The notes: a model not told the origin generated them from the sequence alone. DNA of 64,000 bases from Pseudomonas matsuisoli (GCF_014647635.1 NZ_BMPO01000001.1:186001-250000); one strand, 5' to 3'; positions 30,560-39,720 are shown, counted from the stretch's first letter. Program-made: numbers and translations.

Positions 30560-32059
30560 ATGCACGCATCTAAAGTCAGCCGCCGCCTGAAAGAAGCCAC
30601 CGCCCCGGAAGTCTGCGAATACATCTACCAACCACGCCTCGCAGGTTTCGCCGAAGGATTCGGCTATCTTGGCGATGTCAACAAGGCGCACATCGTCATG
30701 CTCGCCGACAGCGGCCTGATCCGTCAGGAACACGCCGCCGCTCTGGCAAAAGGCGTACTAGACATGGAAACCGTCGGCCCGAACGCCGTCGAGCTTGACC
30801 CGAATCGTGAAGATGCTTACTTCAACTACGAAGCGCATTTAATGGAGCAAGTTGGCCACGACATCGGCGGGCGCTTGCACACGGGCCGCAGCCGCAACGA
30901 CATCCTCGCCACCATCGATCGCCTACGCGGCCGCGATGTGTTGCTCGAACTGATCGATACGCTGATCAGCGTTCGCCGCACCGCGCTGGAAAATGCGGGG
31001 CGCTACGCCGAAGTCGTGATGCCTGGCTATACGCACCTCCAACCGGCTCAGCCGATTACCTACGGTTTTTATTTGGCAGGCGTCGCACAAGCGCTCGAAC
31101 GTGACTCCCGGCGTCTGACCACGACCCTGGAAAGCATGAACCAAAGCCCGTTGGGCTCGGCTGCCTTCGCAGGCACGCCATTCGCTATCGATCGGGCGCG
31201 CTCCGCAGAACTGCTAGGCTTCGATGGCTACCTGGACAATACACTCGATGCCATTGCGTCACGTGATTTCATCCTTGAAAGCATGTCGCACTTGTCCTTG
31301 CTGGCGGTCTTCTGGAGCCGTGTCGCCCAGGATTACTTCACCTGGACGACGCATGAGTTCAGCCTGGTCGAATTCCCAGACAGCGTGGCTGGGACGTCCA
31401 GCATCATGCCGCAGAAGAAGAATCCGGTCGTTCTGGAATACCTCAAAGGCCGCAGCGGCCACATCGTGGGCCTGCTGATGGGCGCCAGCATGACCATCAA
31501 GGGCACCAACTTTACCCATTCGGGCGATGCCAATCGCGAGGGCACACGCGGTTTCTGGGAAGCCGCCGAGGAATCGGTCCGCTGCCTGAAGCTACTCGAA
31601 CTCGTTCTGCGCACTGCCGCACCGAAGGCAGAACTGACGCTGCGTCGCGCCGCCGAAGACTTCTCCACCGCTACCGCGTTGGCCGACCTGATGGTGCGTG
31701 ACGCCGACCTGTCGTTCCGCGAAGCGCACCATATCGTCGGTGCAGTGGTTCGTCAGGCGATGGATGCCGGTCAACACGCAGATCAAATCACTGGCGAGAT
31801 GATCGATGCGGCTGCCCAGGATCAGATCGGTCATCCTCTGAACCTCGACCCACAGCGCATCCGCGAGTGCCTCGACCCAGTTGAAAACGTCAAGGCGCGT
31901 AATTCCGCTGGCGGCCCAGGCATCAGTTCGCTGAGCGCAACACTGGAAGCCGCCAATGCACGCCTGACACTGGACGCTGGGCAGAACCAGGTTCGACACC
32001 AACGGCTTGCCTCCGCCAAGGCGCGCCTGCAGAACGCGACCCAGGCGCTTGCCCGATGA
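30560..32059 (+). CDS. argininosuccinate lyase-like C-N lyase (aspartase/fumarase superfamily)
   Basis: A 499-residue ArgH-family enzyme expected to split an N-substituted aspartate into fumarate and an amine. Signatures: HTGRSRND at 107-114, PGYTHLQ with catalytic-type His159, and [12 protein letters not shown] with Ser280/Ser281, Lys286 and Asn288. Two differences from true ArgH stand out. The WGGRF N-terminus is missing. The YNxDxQEDKE segment, whose Tyr, Gln and Lys hold the arginine half of argininosuccinate, is replaced by [11 protein letters not shown] at 320-330. Residue 290, Asp in true ArgH (NPD), is Val. So the amine side is probably not arginine. EDDS lyase is a known ArgH relative with other substrates. 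It lies between permease and ATPase genes of one operon. The start is ATG 30560; the longer frame overlaps permease 2. The family is sure, the substrate unknown. Confidence 0.85.
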   Translation: MHASKVSRRLKEATAPEVCEYIYQPRLAGFAEGFGYLGDVNKAHIVMLADSGLIRQEHAAALAKGVLDMETVGPNAVELDPNREDAYFNYEAHLMEQVGHDIGGRLHTGRSRNDILATIDRLRGRDVLLELIDTLISVRRTALENAGRYAEVVMPGYTHLQPAQPITYGFYLAGVAQALERDSRRLTTTLESMNQSPLGSAAFAGTPFAIDRARSAELLGFDGYLDNTLDAIASRDFILESMSHLSLLAVFWSRVAQDYFTWTTHEFSLVEFPDSVAGTSSIMPQKKNPVVLEYLKGRSGHIVGLLMGASMTIKGTNFTHSGDANREGTRGFWEAAEESVRCLKLLELVLRTAAPKAELTLRRAAEDFSTATALADLMVRDADLSFREAHHIVGAVVRQAMDAGQHADQITGEMIDAAAQDQIGHPLNLDPQRIRECLDPVENVKARNSAGGPGISSLSATLEAANARLTLDAGQNQVRHQRLASAKARLQNATQALAR

Positions 32060-32796
32060 GCGACGCCCTGCTCTCGGTCCGCGACCTGCGCAAGCGTTTT
32101 GGCGAACACGAGGTCGTCACGGGCGTAGACCTCGACGTCGTCCAGGGTGAGGTCGTGGTCATCATCGGTCCCAGCGGTTCGGGCAAGTCGACGTTCATCC
32201 GCTGCCTGAACAGCCTGGAAGCCCCCAGTGGCGGCACGGTGGTGATCGATGGCACCACCGTCAGCGCAGGCGATGCCAAGGCACTCGATCGCCTGCGCAA
32301 GGACGTGGGTATGGTGTTTCAGGACTACACGCTGTTTCCGCATATGAGCGTCATGGCAAACATGACGCTGGCACCGGTAAAGCTGGGGCGGATGAAACGC
32401 GCTGAAGCCGAGGAGACGGCATTGAAGCTGCTCGATCGCGTTGGGCTTCGTCACAAGGCCGATGCCTATCCCTCGGAGTTGTCAGGTGGTCAGCAACAGC
32501 GCGTGGCCATCGTTCGCGCATTGGCGATGAAACCCCGACTGATGCTTTTCGACGAACCCACGTCGGCGTTGGATCCGGAAACCGTCGGTGACGTGTTGAA
32601 CGTAATGAAGGAGTTGGCGCGCGAGGGCATGACCATGATCGTCGTCACCCACGAGATGGGTTTTGCCCGGGAAGTTGCGGACCGCGTGGTGTTCTTCGAT
32701 GCCGGCAAGGTAGTCGAAGCCGCGCCGCCCACTGAGCTGTTCAACACGCCGAAGGAGGCACGCACTCAGCAGTTTCTCGCCAATGTGCTGCATTGA
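32056..32796 (+). CDS. amino acid ABC transporter ATPase
   Basis: GlnQ/HisP-type ATPase of 246 residues that powers the two upstream permeases. Walker A is GPSGSGKST near 36-44, the Q-loop [12 protein letters not shown], the signature LSGGQQQR near 136-143, Walker [10 protein letters not shown], and the switch His in VTHEMGF. The ATG overlaps the lyase stop by four bases (ATGA), so lyase and ATPase production are coupled. This ties the enzyme to the transporter. It ends the operon; no strong terminator hairpin is obvious right after the stop. Confidence 0.95.
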   Translation: MSDALLSVRDLRKRFGEHEVVTGVDLDVVQGEVVVIIGPSGSGKSTFIRCLNSLEAPSGGTVVIDGTTVSAGDAKALDRLRKDVGMVFQDYTLFPHMSVMANMTLAPVKLGRMKRAEAEETALKLLDRVGLRHKADAYPSELSGGQQQRVAIVRALAMKPRLMLFDEPTSALDPETVGDVLNVMKELAREGMTMIVVTHEMGFAREVADRVVFFDAGKVVEAAPPTELFNTPKEARTQQFLANVLH

Positions 32797-33009
32797 TGCG
32801 AGGGGGCTCAGTTGGCTCGGGCGGAGCCAACCGAAGCTGCAGCGCGAAGCCTTCGATGGTCAGGCAAACGACATTGGCCACGCTACACCATGAATACAGA
32901 GCATGTGCGATGCCTTGGGCTCGCGCTTCGCGACGTGTTTCAGAATGGTGAGTAATTGAGAGCGCTTAGCTCAATTCCGGTAACAATTGCGAATCCCTTA
33001 TTCGATTTC
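32797..33009. other. intergenic stretch with a 7-bp inverted repeat
   Basis: No gene is supported here. AATTGAG at 32954-32960 and CTCAATT at 32970-32976 form an inverted repeat with a nine-base spacer, in a locally AT-rich part that may hold the nhaA promoter or a regulator site. With no T-run it is a poor terminator. Confidence 0.4.
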
Positions 33010-33019
33010 ATCGTGTAAC

Positions 33020-33106
33020 CTCTCGCGCCAGGGTGTCGCCGTAATATCACGGTAAGGCAGGTTTAACATTGCGCAGGTCGGGCCGCCGCGCGGAGTGCCT
33101 GCGCCT
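33020..33106 (+). promoter_or_regulatory. structured nhaA leader, candidate cation riboswitch
   Basis: Two stems are visible. GCCGT (33038-33042) pairs with ACGGT (33049-33053, one G-U), followed by AAGGCAGGTTTAACATT. Then GCGCAGG (33071-33077) pairs perfectly with CCTGCGC (33098-33104), ending two bases before the nhaA ATG, with the GGAG ribosome binding site in the loop. Such a stem can gate translation. The nhaA-I motif is known, from memory, to precede nhaA genes and to sense Li+ or Na+, so this may be a member. Not verified against a covariance model. Confidence 0.5.
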
Positions 33107-34300
33107 ATGCACCCTGAAAGCTCTCGTGTCTCCCAAGCCCAATCGCCATTCTTCATCCGTTTCCTTCATGCCGAATCGTCTGGTGGCATCGTCCTGATCA
33201 TTGCGGCAGTGCTTGCGCTGATCGTGGCCAATTCGTCCCTGTCGGGCGCTTACTTCGATGCCCTGCACGTCTACGTCGCCGGTCTTTCGATCCACCATTG
33301 GATCAATGACGGCCTAATGGCAATCTTCTTTTTGCTGGTGGGTCTCGAGATCAAACGGGAACTGCTGGCTGGGCAACTGGCTACATGGGAACGACGTGCG
33401 CTACCGGGATTTGCCGCATTGGGCGGAATGCTCGCCCCCGCGTTGGTGTACGTCTATTTCAACGCCGGTAGTGAGCAAACCATGGCCGGCTGGGCAATCC
33501 CAGCTGCAACCGATATCGCGTTCGCACTGGGCGTGCTATCCCTGCTGGGCAAGCGCGTGCCCATTTCACTGAAGGTCTTCCTCTCGGCGTTGGCCATCCT
33601 CGACGACCTAGGTGCAGTGCTGATCATCGCCATGTTCTACACCAGCGAACTGTCGGTCTGGATGCTGGCGGGCGCGCTGGCATGCGTCGCGGTACTCATG
33701 GTGCTCAACAAGAGCGGCGCGACCCGGTTACTGCCCTATCTTCTGGTCGGCGCCGTGATGTGGTTCTTTACCTTGAAGTCAGGGGTTCATGCGACCTTGG
33801 CGGGTGTCATCCTGGCGCTGTGCATCCCTATCGCAGGTAAATCCGAAACGGACGATTCGCCGCTGATGTCGCTGGAGGGGAAGCTTCACCTGTGGGTGGC
33901 CTTCCTCATCGTGCCGGTATTCGGCTTCGCGAACGCGGGCGTATCACTCGCGGGCTTCTCGGTCGAGTCTCTGCTGAGTCCAGTGTCGATGGGTGTCGCG
34001 CTGGGGCTGCTCTTGGGTAAGCAAGTGGGCATTACCCTCTTTTCGCTGCTAGCCATCAAGTCAGGCGTTGCACGACTCCCACAGGGAAGCAGCTGGCTTC
34101 AGCTGTACGGGATCGCTTTGCTGTGCGGTATCGGGTTCACGATGAGCTTGTTCATCGGCATGCTGGCGTTCCCCAACACCCCCGCGCTCGTCGACGAAGT
34201 AAAGGTGGGCGTATTACTGGGTTCGCTGCTCTCCGCGGTTTTGGGCGTCGCGGTGCTGTTGCTGGCCGCCAAGCCAGCACGTCACCCTGCTACCCGATAG
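33107..34300 (+). CDS. nhaA: Na+/H+ antiporter NhaA
   Basis: Exports Na+ or Li+ for protons, giving salt and alkali tolerance. The 397-residue product has about 12 transmembrane segments and the key aspartates D136 ([11 protein letters not shown]) and D166/D167 (AILDDLGA), which correspond to D133, D163 and D164 of E. coli NhaA. A GTG at 33095 would add four codons, but ATG 33107 has GGAG at a usable distance and matches the stem-loop layout, so 33107 is preferred. The gene stands alone, preceded by a structured leader and followed by a small RNA on the other strand. Confidence 0.93.
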   Translation: MHPESSRVSQAQSPFFIRFLHAESSGGIVLIIAAVLALIVANSSLSGAYFDALHVYVAGLSIHHWINDGLMAIFFLLVGLEIKRELLAGQLATWERRALPGFAALGGMLAPALVYVYFNAGSEQTMAGWAIPAATDIAFALGVLSLLGKRVPISLKVFLSALAILDDLGAVLIIAMFYTSELSVWMLAGALACVAVLMVLNKSGATRLLPYLLVGAVMWFFTLKSGVHATLAGVILALCIPIAGKSETDDSPLMSLEGKLHLWVAFLIVPVFGFANAGVSLAGFSVESLLSPVSMGVALGLLLGKQVGITLFSLLAIKSGVARLPQGSSWLQLYGIALLCGIGFTMSLFIGMLAFPNTPALVDEVKVGVLLGSLLSAVLGVAVLLLAAKPARHPATR

Positions 34301-34404
34301 TCCACCGGCTACTGCGCCGCCCTGACCTCGTCAGGGCGTTTCCCCGGAATCTGCTGTTTCGTTCGCGGCCGTGTACGAAACAACAGACCTAGCAAATATC
34401 AGAA

Positions 34405-34526
34405 AACAAAAAACCCGCCGAAGCGGGTTTTGCCGACCACGTCCCGGTGTCCTTACCGGGCTGCCATCCTGGCGGTGGTGCCTCATCCTTGAGCGACCTG
34501 AGCACGTCCTGTGCTGCAGTTGTTGG
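34405..34526 (-). ncRNA. Rsm-type small RNA (RsmX/Y/Z-like CsrA/RsmA sponge)
   Basis: Read leftward the segment folds into four hairpins with GGA exposed in the loop, then a terminator. AGCAC-AGGAC-GTGCT is at 34515-34501, CTC-AAGGAT-GAG at 34493-34482, GCC-AGGAT-GGC at 34473-34463, and CCCGGT-AAGGAC-ACCGGG at 34460-34443. The start near 34526 is inferred from a -10-like TAGAAT at 34538-34533. A GacA-like site is centred about 66 bases upstream. Repeated A(G)GGA loops plus the terminator and about 120 bases in length are the marks of RsmX/Y/Z RNAs, which titrate RsmA. No protein is encoded in this gap. It lies downstream of apbC on the same strand and convergent with nhaA. Exact ends are estimates. 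Confidence 0.85.
34411..34430 (-). terminator. intrinsic terminator of the Rsm-type RNA
   Basis: AAACCCGC (34411-34418) pairs with GCGGGTTT (34423-34430) around a CGAA tetraloop (TTCG leftward). Leftward it runs into T-rich sequence. It may also terminate nhaA from the other side, with a shorter U-run. Confidence 0.9.
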
Positions 34527-34582
34527 AACGAGATTCTAGGTATCCGCCAGGCTCAAGAAAATGGCACTTCGTGGATTCGTCT

Positions 34583-34600
34583 TGTAAGCCATTGGCTATA
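34583..34600 (-). promoter_or_regulatory. candidate GacA binding site (UAS) of the small RNA
   Basis: Leftward the site reads TATAGCCAATGGCTTACA. The right half CTTACA is identical to the GacA UAS (TGTAAG-N6-CTTACA), and the left half matches at three of six. Its centre near 34592 is about 66 bases before the predicted RNA start, the distance seen in rsmX/Y/Z promoters. It begins just two bases past the apbC stop. Confidence 0.6.
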
Positions 34601-34601
34601 G

Positions 34602-35696
34602 TCAGTCGTCGCTGATCTGTATGTTCGGCATCGCAACCGCGTGTCTACCAGCCTGCGCAATGCGCGCGCCGACGTGCCGAGCCGTTTCCTGGTAGATCAT
34701 CGCGATCTGGCTTTCGGTGTCGGCAACGACTGTCGGCTTGCCACTGTCCGCTTGCAGCCGTATCGCCATCGACAACGGCAAGGAGGCCAAAAGGTCAACG
34801 CCGAACTGAGCAGCGAGCTTTTCGCCACCGCCTTCACCGAACAAATGCTCCGCATGGCCGCAATTCGAGCAAATGTGCACCGCCATGTTCTCTACGACGC
34901 CAAGCACCGGAATGTTGACTTTGCGGAACATTTCCACGCCTTTCTTCGCATCGAGCAATGCAAGGTCCTGCGGCGTCGTCACGATCACCGCGCCCGCGAC
35001 CGGTACCTTCTGTGCCAGCGTAAGTTGAATGTCGCCCGTGCCTGGTGGCATGTCGATAACCAGGTAATCCAGATCGTTCCAGGCCGTTTGAGTCACGAGC
35101 TGCAGCAGCGCCCCGGAAACCATCGGGCCACGCCAGACCACCGGCGTGTTGTCGTCGGTCAGGAACGCCATGGACATGACCTGTACCCCGTGCGCTACCG
35201 GCGGAATGAAGTACTTCTGGTCCTTCACCTGTGGCCGCGTGCCTTCCGGCAAGCCAAACATGATGCCTAGACTCGGGCCATAGATATCGGCATCGAGGAT
35301 TCCGACCTTGGCACCTTCTCGGGCAAGTGCGAGCGCGAGGTTGGCCGCGGTCGTCGATTTGCCGACACCGCCTTTGCCAGATGCAACGGCAATGACGTTC
35401 TTGACGTTGCTCAGCGCAGGCACCTGGTCCTGAGCCTTGTGGGCCTCGATGACACAGTCGACCAGCACCGAAGCGCGCTCTACGCCTTCCAGGTTTTCAA
35501 TAGCGATTTGCAGGAGCTGGGCAAGGCCATTCCGGAAGAGGTCCGCGGCGTACCCCAATGTAATGCGTACGTTGACCTGGCCACCGTTGATGTCGATCGC
35601 ACGTAGACAGTCTGCGCTGATGAGATCCTGCCCTTGATGCGGGTCGATGTATTGGCGAAGCGTCGCTTCCACCGCGTCGCGGCTGATGGCACTCAT
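34602..35696 (-). CDS. apbC: Fe-S cluster carrier ATPase ApbC/Mrp
   Basis: P-loop scaffold/carrier that helps load Fe-S clusters into target proteins. The 364-residue product has an N-terminal MIP18-like domain, the deviant Walker A GKGGVGKST at about 107-115, and the C-terminal CxxC of HICSNCGH that binds the cluster between two subunits. The start at 35696 (MSAISRDAVEATL) is chosen for GGAG six bases upstream; the frame runs 16 codons further without a signal. It is divergent from metG across 169 bases, the common pseudomonad arrangement. The small-RNA promoter abuts its stop codon. Confidence 0.95.
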   Translation of the reverse strand: MSAISRDAVEATLRQYIDPHQGQDLISADCLRAIDINGGQVNVRITLGYAADLFRNGLAQLLQIAIENLEGVERASVLVDCVIEAHKAQDQVPALSNVKNVIAVASGKGGVGKSTTAANLALALAREGAKVGILDADIYGPSLGIMFGLPEGTRPQVKDQKYFIPPVAHGVQVMSMAFLTDDNTPVVWRGPMVSGALLQLVTQTAWNDLDYLVIDMPPGTGDIQLTLAQKVPVAGAVIVTTPQDLALLDAKKGVEMFRKVNIPVLGVVENMAVHICSNCGHAEHLFGEGGGEKLAAQFGVDLLASLPLSMAIRLQADSGKPTVVADTESQIAMIYQETARHVGARIAQAGRHAVAMPNIQISDD

Positions 35697-35865
35697 AGAA
35701 ACTCCAGGCAGGTGATCAAAAATAAGTTCGGAAACTATCGACATGCATAGTATCGAGAGACGGCAATAGGTTGTACCCGATGCAGCGTCTTGGGTGGCCC
35801 CGCCATCACTGCATCCTTTATAGTGACGCCCTTTCCCTTCCGCCTTCAGTGACCAGCCTGCCGAT

Positions 35866-37908
35866 ATGTCTGAGAACCGCCAGATCCTCGTTACCAGCGC
35901 CCTCCCCTATGCCAATGGCTCGATTCACATTGGCCATCTGGTGGAGTACATCCAGACCGACATCTGGGTGCGCTTCCAGAAGATGCGCGGCAACCAGTGC
36001 ACGTATGTCTGCGCATCCGACGCCCATGGTTCGGCAATCATGCTACGGGCGGAGAAGGAAGGCGTTACGCCGGAACAGTTGATCGACAACGTCCGTCGTG
36101 AGCACACCACTGACTTCGCTGACTTCTTGGTCGAGTTCGACAATTTCCACTCGACGCATTCGGAAGAAAACCGCGAATTGTCCGAGTCGATCTACCTGGC
36201 GCTACGTAATGCCGGACACATCGCCGATCGCGCAGTGACGCAGTATTACGACCCGGACAAGGGCATGTTCCTGGCGGACCGCTTCATCAAAGGCACCTGC
36301 CCGAAATGCGGCGCAGCGGACCAGTACGGTGACAATTGCGAGAAATGCGGCGCGACCTACTCGCCTACCGAGTTGAAAGACCCACGTTCCGCCATTTCCG
36401 GCGCCGTACCGGTCCTGAAAGAGTCGCAGCACTTCTTCTTCAAGCTGCCGAACTTCGACGCCACCTTGAAACAGTGGACGCGCGGCGGCGCCTTGCAGGA
36501 CGCGGTTGCCAACAAGATCGCCGAATGGCTCGACGCAGGGCTGCAGGAATGGGACATCTCTCGTGATGCCCCCTATTTCGGCTTCGAAATCCCCGGCGAA
36601 CCCGGCAAGTATTTCTATGTCTGGGTGGATGCGCCGATCGGCTACATGGCCAGCTTCAAGAATCTGTGTGCCCGCCGCCCTGAGCTCGACTTCGACGCGT
36701 ATTGGAAAAAAGATTCGAGTGCCGAGCTGTACCATTTCATCGGCAAGGACATCGTGAACTTCCACGCCCTGTTCTGGCCGGCCATGCTCGAAGGCGCGGG
36801 CTACCGCAAGCCAACCGCGCTGAACGTCCACGGCTTCCTGACCGTGGACGGGCAAAAGATGTCGAAGTCGCGGGGCACCTTTATCAAGGCGCGCACCTAT
36901 CTCGACCATCTGAACCCCGAGTACCTGCGCTACTACTACGCGAGCAAGCTCGGTCGTGGCGTCGACGATCTTGACCTCAATCTCGAGGACTTCGTCCAAA
37001 AGGTGAACTCGGACCTGGTCGGCAAGGTTGTCAACATCGCGAGCCGCTGCGCCGGCTTCATCCACAAAGGCAATGGCGGCGTGTTAGTGGCTGAGAATGC
37101 CGCGCCTGAATTGACCGCCGCCTTCACCGCTGCGGCGCCCGGCATCGCTGAAGCCTATGAGAACCGCGACTTTGCCCGAGCAATGCGTGAAATCATGGCA
37201 CTTGCCGACCGCGCCAACGCGTGGATCGCCGAGCAGGCGCCTTGGGCACTGAACAAGCAGGAAGGCAAGCAGGCTGAGGTACAGGCGATCTGCGCTACGG
37301 GTATCAATCTGTTCCGCCAACTCGTCATCTTCCTTAAGCCCGTGCTGCCAAAGTTGGCCGAAGCGGCGGAAGCCTTCCTGAATGTCGCCCCGCTGACGTG
37401 GGCTCAGCATCAGGATCAGCTGGCAAACCACTCGCTGAATGCCTTCAGCCCGCTGATGACGCGTATCGAATCCGCAAAAATCGATGCGATGGTCGAAGCC
37501 TCCAAGGAAGACCTTGCCTCTGGAGCACCTGCTGCGGCGCCTACAGGCAATGGCGAGCTGACAAAGGAGCCAGTGGCCGCCGAAATCAATTTCGACGCAT
37601 TTGCCGCGGTCGATCTACGGATCGCGCTGATCGAGAAGTGCGAGTTCGTGGAAGGCGCCGACAAGCTGCTACGGCTATCGCTCGACATTGGTGACGAAAA
37701 ACGCAATGTGTTTTCCGGCATCAAGAGCGCATACCCCGACCCCAGCAAGCTCGAGGGCCGACTGACGCTCTACGTCGCCAACCTTGCACCCCGCAAAATG
37801 AAGTTCGGCGTTTCCGAAGGCATGGTGCTCGCCGCAGGCCCGGGTGGCGAAGAAATTTATTTGCTCAGCCCTGACAGCGGCGCAAAGCCGGGTCAGCGCG
37901 TGAAGTAA
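35866..37908 (+). CDS. metG: methionyl-tRNA synthetase
   Basis: Charges tRNA-Met for initiation and elongation. The 680 residues contain the HIGH motif at 21-24, a zinc knuckle with CPKC and CEKC pairs near 145-165, KMSKS at 331-335, the anticodon-binding helical domain and a C-terminal EMAP-II-like tRNA-binding domain ([28 protein letters not shown]). The long form with the C-terminal domain is normal for gammaproteobacteria. The gene is complete and is followed by a strong hairpin, so rnfB-nth downstream is probably a separate unit or reached by read-through. Confidence 0.98.
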   Translation: MSENRQILVTSALPYANGSIHIGHLVEYIQTDIWVRFQKMRGNQCTYVCASDAHGSAIMLRAEKEGVTPEQLIDNVRREHTTDFADFLVEFDNFHSTHSEENRELSESIYLALRNAGHIADRAVTQYYDPDKGMFLADRFIKGTCPKCGAADQYGDNCEKCGATYSPTELKDPRSAISGAVPVLKESQHFFFKLPNFDATLKQWTRGGALQDAVANKIAEWLDAGLQEWDISRDAPYFGFEIPGEPGKYFYVWVDAPIGYMASFKNLCARRPELDFDAYWKKDSSAELYHFIGKDIVNFHALFWPAMLEGAGYRKPTALNVHGFLTVDGQKMSKSRGTFIKARTYLDHLNPEYLRYYYASKLGRGVDDLDLNLEDFVQKVNSDLVGKVVNIASRCAGFIHKGNGGVLVAENAAPELTAAFTAAAPGIAEAYENRDFARAMREIMALADRANAWIAEQAPWALNKQEGKQAEVQAICATGINLFRQLVIFLKPVLPKLAEAAEAFLNVAPLTWAQHQDQLANHSLNAFSPLMTRIESAKIDAMVEASKEDLASGAPAAAPTGNGELTKEPVAAEINFDAFAAVDLRIALIEKCEFVEGADKLLRLSLDIGDEKRNVFSGIKSAYPDPSKLEGRLTLYVANLAPRKMKFGVSEGMVLAAGPGGEEIYLLSPDSGAKPGQRVK

Positions 37909-37930
37909 GCAACATCCTTTGTAGCCTTTG

Positions 37931-37965
37931 CGCCCGCTCTGAACTTCGAGCGGGCGCGTCTTTTT
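37931..37965 (+). terminator. intrinsic terminator after metG
   Basis: Nine-base stem CGCCCGCTC (37931-37939) and GAGCGGGCG (37948-37956), followed by CGTCTTTTT. It lies about 20 bases past the metG stop. Confidence 0.9.
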
Positions 37966-38004
37966 CTGGACTGCCCGGCGTGCCACCGCGTCGGCGATAA
38001 CATC

Positions 38005-38940
38005 ATGAACAACGCCGCTATCTCAATCGAAGCCATCGATGCCCTGCTCCCGCAAACGCAATGCGGCAAATGCGGTCATCCCGGATGCCGCCCTTATGCG
38101 GAGGGCATCGTTGCGGGCGAGGCAATCAATAAATGTCCGCCCGGTGGTCAAGCGACGGTTGTGGCACTGGCTGCGCTGGTGAAGCGTCCGGCGTTGCCTC
38201 TCGAAGAACCGGAGGTTCCACCGCAGGTAGCCTTCATCAGGGAAGCCGAATGCATCGGGTGCACGAAGTGCATACAGGCATGTCCAACCGACGCGATACT
38301 GGGCGCGGCCAAATTGATGCATACCGTGATCAAGGACGAATGTACGGGTTGCGAACTGTGCGTGGCGCCCTGCCCTGTCGACTGCATCGATATACTCCCA
38401 CTCGCTCAACCGGAAGCAGCGCGTCAGCGGGCGCGGGCCGATCAATTCCGGCAGCGTTTCGAGTCACGCAATCGACGCATTGCGCTGGAAGAGTCACGGC
38501 GCAAAGCCGAGCGTCAGACGCGACTGGCGCTGAACAAGAGGCCATCGTCACCTGTAGACGCTGCAGAGGCCTCGGCGGATCCGGCGGACCTCAAGCGCTT
38601 GAAGATCGAAGCGGCTATGGCTCGTATGGCCCTGACCAAGGCTGAAAAGCAATTGGCTCAACATGGCACTGCCGCACTCGCAACGCAGGTCGAATCGCTA
38701 CGTCTGGCCAGCCTGGCAGCGCAGAACGCACTCGAGCGCGCTTCGAAGGCGCCGACGCCGGCGGATGAAGTGGCCATCAAGAAAGCAAAAATCACGGCTG
38801 CCATGAGCCGTGCGCAAGTCAGCAAGGCGGAGAAGGCGTTCGGAGAAGCGCCCTCCCCGGAACAAGCCGCGCAACTGGACGCTCTGCGACAGGCAGCTGT
38901 CGCTGCTCAACAGACGCTGGACCAGCTGCAAGCGCGTTAG
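38005..38940 (+). CDS. rnfB: orphan soluble RnfB-like ferredoxin with helical repeat tail
   Basis: Electron-carrier subunit of the Rnf/Rsx type, here without the rest of the complex. The 311 residues have the [4Fe-4S] domain Cys20, Cys23, Cys28 and Cys44 ([17 protein letters not shown]), then two ferredoxin clusters ([24 protein letters not shown]). The N-terminal membrane helix of true RnfB is missing: [17 protein letters not shown] goes straight to the cluster domain. The last 110 residues are Ala/Lys-rich helices in two related units ([22 protein letters not shown] and [24 protein letters not shown]). nth follows after 31 bases, as in species with full rnf operons, but rnfACDGE are absent. 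Its redox partners are unknown. Confidence 0.85.
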   Translation: MNNAAISIEAIDALLPQTQCGKCGHPGCRPYAEGIVAGEAINKCPPGGQATVVALAALVKRPALPLEEPEVPPQVAFIREAECIGCTKCIQACPTDAILGAAKLMHTVIKDECTGCELCVAPCPVDCIDILPLAQPEAARQRARADQFRQRFESRNRRIALEESRRKAERQTRLALNKRPSSPVDAAEASADPADLKRLKIEAAMARMALTKAEKQLAQHGTAALATQVESLRLASLAAQNALERASKAPTPADEVAIKKAKITAAMSRAQVSKAEKAFGEAPSPEQAAQLDALRQAAVAAQQTLDQLQAR

Positions 38941-38971
38941 TCACAACGATCGACAACCGTGAACGCTACCC

Positions 38972-39610
38972 ATGAACGCTGCGAAACGCCTGGAAATCTT
39001 CCGTCGCCTGCACGAAGACAATCCTGACCCCAAGACCGAGTTAGCCTATACCTCACCATTCGAATTGCTGATCGCGGTCATCCTGTCCGCGCAGGCAACG
39101 GACGTAGGTGTAAACAAGGCGACCGCCAGACTTTATCCGGTCGCCAATACGCCCGAGGCTATCTACGCGCTGGGCGTCGATGGCTTGTCCGAATACATCA
39201 AGACGATTGGTCTCTATAACAGCAAAGCCAAGAACGTCATCGAGACGTGCCGCATTCTTATCGAGAAGCACGATAGTCAGGTGCCGGAAAACCGCGCCGA
39301 CCTCGAGGCGCTTCCAGGGGTGGGCCGCAAGACCGCGAACGTGGTGCTGAATACGGCGTTTCGCCAAGTTGCCATGGCTGTCGACACGCATATCTTTCGA
39401 GTGTCCAACCGCACGAATATCGCTCCTGGAAAGAATGTAATCGAGGTTGAACGGAAGCTAATGAAGTTCGTCCCCAAGGACTACCTCATGGACGCTCACC
39501 ACTGGCTCATCCTGCACGGACGCTACGTTTGCCAGGCCAGGCGTCCCCGCTGTGGCAGTTGCCGGATAGAGGATTTGTGCGAATACAAGCACAAGACTTC
39601 GGACGATTGA
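38972..39610 (+). CDS. nth: endonuclease III (DNA glycosylase/AP lyase)
   Basis: Removes oxidised pyrimidines and cuts at the abasic site in base excision repair. The 212 residues have the helix-hairpin-helix LPGVGRKTANVVL with catalytic Lys120, the catalytic Asp138 in VDTHIFRV, and the [4Fe-4S] cysteines C187, C194, C197 and C203 (C-x6-C-x2-C-x5-C). The length is standard. It follows rnfB by 31 bases. The cluster may be one reason it is kept beside an electron carrier, but that is speculation. The gene is complete. Confidence 0.97.
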   Translation: MNAAKRLEIFRRLHEDNPDPKTELAYTSPFELLIAVILSAQATDVGVNKATARLYPVANTPEAIYALGVDGLSEYIKTIGLYNSKAKNVIETCRILIEKHDSQVPENRADLEALPGVGRKTANVVLNTAFRQVAMAVDTHIFRVSNRTNIAPGKNVIEVERKLMKFVPKDYLMDAHHWLILHGRYVCQARRPRCGSCRIEDLCEYKHKTSDD

Positions 39611-39652
39611 TTAACGCGTGATTTTTACCGTCCGCCGATTGAAAAAATCTTT

Positions 39653-39681
39653 TTTACGACCTCCAAGTTTGCGGATATAAG
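39653..39681 (+). promoter_or_regulatory. predicted sigma-70-like promoter
   Basis: TTTACG at 39653-39658 and TATAAG at 39676-39681 are 17 bases apart, in AT-rich DNA 40 bases before the small acidic protein gene. The -35 is imperfect. Confidence 0.4.
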
Positions 39682-39720
39682 GTGCGCCATGTAGCCCCCC
39701 GTTCCCCAGGAGCGAACACC

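Noticed and set aside
36202-37065. Minus-strand frame of about 287 codons inside metG
   Set aside because: Shadow of the metG catalytic region, with no motif of its own.
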